This document shows positions 5,323-6,157 of a stretch of DNA of 6,157 nt, in pieces. The DNA is from Candidatus Methanoplasma reticulitermitis (GTDB lineage Archaea > Thermoplasmatota > Thermoplasmata > Methanomassiliicoccales > Methanomethylophilaceae). Position 1 is the first letter of the stretch; the number at the start of each line of letters is the position of its first letter. Under the pieces are notes generated by a model. It ran no database searches. It saw only the letters and a program-made list of their open reading frames with translations, and had not been told where the DNA came from. The translations under genes were made by a program, and so were the position numbers. The DNA lies in NCBI GenBank assembly GCA_031287135.1, contig JAITTK010000069.1, positions 1 to 6,157 on the forward strand. The letters are read 5' to 3'.

Positions 5323-6157
5323 AGCAAAGCCTCCTTCATATGTGTGACAAGGTCCTTTTCCCCGGTCCATATCTCCAGCGATGCCGCGCCCTGCATCGCG
5401 AGCATGTCCTCCCCTGAGACCACGCCCGCGCCGGCCTCCTTCGCCTTCGAGATCAAAGGGGTCTCGGCACCGTAGACCATATCGAACACGGTATGGTGCC
5501 TTGTCAGATGGCATATGCCGATCGGATATTCTCCTCCTCCGTACATCCCCACGGGTGTGCAGTTTACGATCAGATCGTACATCATAACCGGGACCGATTC
5601 CTTCGGCTGGTATTCGCACCCCAGGTCGCGGCAGAGGGAACGGGAGGTGTTCTCGTTCCTGCCGGTCACCGTGACACGGCAACCGTTCCTCCCGAGCGCA
5701 TACGCACACGCCCGGGCCGCTCCGCCTGAACCCATTATGAGCGCCCTCCTGCCGTTCGGATCGAATCCCGCCTGCTTGACGGCCCATTCTATCCCCGTCA
5801 CATCCGTGTTATAACCGCGGAGGTGTCCGTTATCGTTCAGGACGGTGTTGGCCGCACCCACGGCTTCCGCATCCCCGTCGGAACTGTCGAGATGTTCCAA
5901 TACGGCCGATTTGTGGGGTATGGTAACATTGAGGCCCCTGATGTCATAATCCCTGACGATATCCCCGAGGTGCGTGAGATCGTCGGTATCGAATCTCAGG
6001 TAGATCCCCCGAATCCCTTTATTTTTCATCACGGTGTTGTGCATCCTGGGCGAAAGGGTCTTGTCCAGAGGATGCCCGAGAATTCCTGTTATCATCGGAT
6101 GGTCCCCGAGACGCGACATCTCCTCCAAGCCGATCTGTCCCGGCGCGGTGGGCTCTC
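5319..6157 (-). CDS. aroE: Shikimate dehydrogenase, apparently the C-terminal domain of an AroD-AroE fusion (partial)
   Basis: The AroE part reduces 3-dehydroshikimate to shikimate with NADPH. Counting from the TTG codon at 6128 as residue 1, it shows LSPRMHN (Ser26), NVTIPHK with catalytic Lys73, GAANTV (Asn94), GYNTD with catalytic Asp109, the nucleotide loop GSGGAA at 133-138, GRN at 156-158 (NADP phosphate side), NCTPVGMY, DMVYG (Tyr219) and MLAMQGAASLEIWTG (Gln246). The domain looks complete and active. The frame stays open to the window edge. The upstream codons read EPTAPGQIGLEEMSRL, which closely resembles the C-terminus of type I 3-dehydroquinate dehydratase (AroD), including the APGQ lid motif. 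No stop lies between this tail and AroE, so I infer one bifunctional protein with AroD at the N-terminus, mostly outside the window. If AroE is made separately, starts could be TTG 6128, ATG 6119 or ATG 6095, but none has a well-spaced Shine-Dalgarno. The stop overlaps the proposed shikimate kinase start by 4 nt. Confidence 0.92.
   Translation of the reverse strand, partial: EPTAPGQIGLEEMSRLGDHPMITGILGHPLDKTLSPRMHNTVMKNKGIRGIYLRFDTDDLTHLGDIVRDYDIRGLNVTIPHKSAVLEHLDSSDGDAEAVGAANTVLNDNGHLRGYNTDVTGIEWAVKQAGFDPNGRRALIMGSGGAARACAYALGRNGCRVTVTGRNENTSRSLCRDLGCEYQPKESVPVMMYDLIVNCTPVGMYGGGEYPIGICHLTRHHTVFDMVYGAETPLISKAKEAGAGVVSGEDMLAMQGAASLEIWTGEKDLVTHMKEALL
5330..5336 (-). promoter_or_regulatory. Shine-Dalgarno site pointing to a CTG start of shikimate kinase
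   Basis: AAGGAGG on the minus strand, within the last aroE codons, lies 7 nt before the CTG at 5322. No ATG, GTG or TTG in the shikimate kinase frame is at a usable distance, so this site is the main reason to propose CTG. It is identical to the site before aroA. Confidence 0.65.
6110..6157 (-). other. aroD: C-terminal tail of a type I 3-dehydroquinate dehydratase domain, in frame with AroE
   Basis: The minus-strand frame that encodes AroE reads EPTAPGQIGLEEMSRL between 6155 and 6108. Type I dehydroquinases end in this way: an APGQ motif whose Gln belongs to the active-site lid, followed by a short final helix. The other two minus-strand frames here give no recognisable sequence. Only about 16 residues of the domain are visible, so the catalytic Lys and His cannot be checked. 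Confidence 0.7.

Noticed and set aside
4511..5347. A 278-codon plus-strand open frame opposite shikimate kinase.
   Set aside because: It covers almost exactly the kinase gene, is Ser/Pro/Ile-rich low-complexity sequence and matches no family; it is an antisense shadow.
5323..5787. A much longer N-terminus for shikimate kinase, since its frame is open back to 5787.
   Set aside because: This stretch is the aroE coding region read out of frame, it is Arg/Gly-rich without any fold signature, and GHMP shikimate kinases are about 280 residues long without such an extension.
1..6157. A mobile element, CRISPR array, tRNA or other novel system.
   Set aside because: Nearly every base is accounted for by housekeeping biosynthetic genes in both directions, and I saw no direct-repeat array, terminal inverted repeats, integrase or transposase motif, or tRNA-like cloverleaf.

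Overview
The window reads as archaeal chromosome, most likely a euryarchaeote of the Thermoplasmata / Methanomassiliicoccales kind. Two things support this. The shikimate kinase is the GHMP-superfamily enzyme used by archaea rather than the bacterial P-loop AroK. The genes also favour ATA for Ile and AGG/AGA for Arg, are fairly GC-rich and densely packed, and sit behind an archaeal-style TATA box. The archaeal assignment is firm; the lineage is a guess.

Layout. Positions 1-132 (+) hold the 3' end of a gene I do not recognise. Positions 133-255 are non-coding and carry a probable TATA-box promoter for ilvD. Positions 256-1905 (+) are ilvD, dihydroxy-acid dehydratase of branched-chain amino acid synthesis. 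From 1906 to the right edge everything is on the minus strand and forms one compact aromatic amino acid cluster. Read in transcription order it is aroD (only its tail, fused in frame to aroE), aroE, archaeal shikimate kinase, aroA, aroC and a short AroQ-class chorismate mutase.

The gene order of the aro cluster is the reaction order: dehydroquinate to dehydroshikimate, shikimate, shikimate 3-phosphate, EPSP, chorismate, prephenate. Every junction is a fusion or an overlap: aroD/aroE in one open frame, aroE/aroK 4 nt, aroK/aroA 4 nt, aroA/aroC 1 nt, aroC/chorismate mutase 19 nt. Four internal genes have Shine-Dalgarno-like sites inside the preceding gene, so translational coupling from one long mRNA is likely. 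Its promoter lies beyond the right edge. The steps that make dehydroquinate are not in the window.

The window is ordinary biosynthetic chromosome rather than a mobile or defence region; I saw no RNA gene, insertion sequence, CRISPR array or clear repeat. The points worth a second look are the apparent AroD-AroE fusion, a probable CTG start for shikimate kinase, a TTG start for chorismate mutase, the zero-spacing convergent junction of ilvD and chorismate mutase (a shared TGATCA palindrome), and substitutions at usually conserved active-site positions in chorismate mutase, AroA and AroC.
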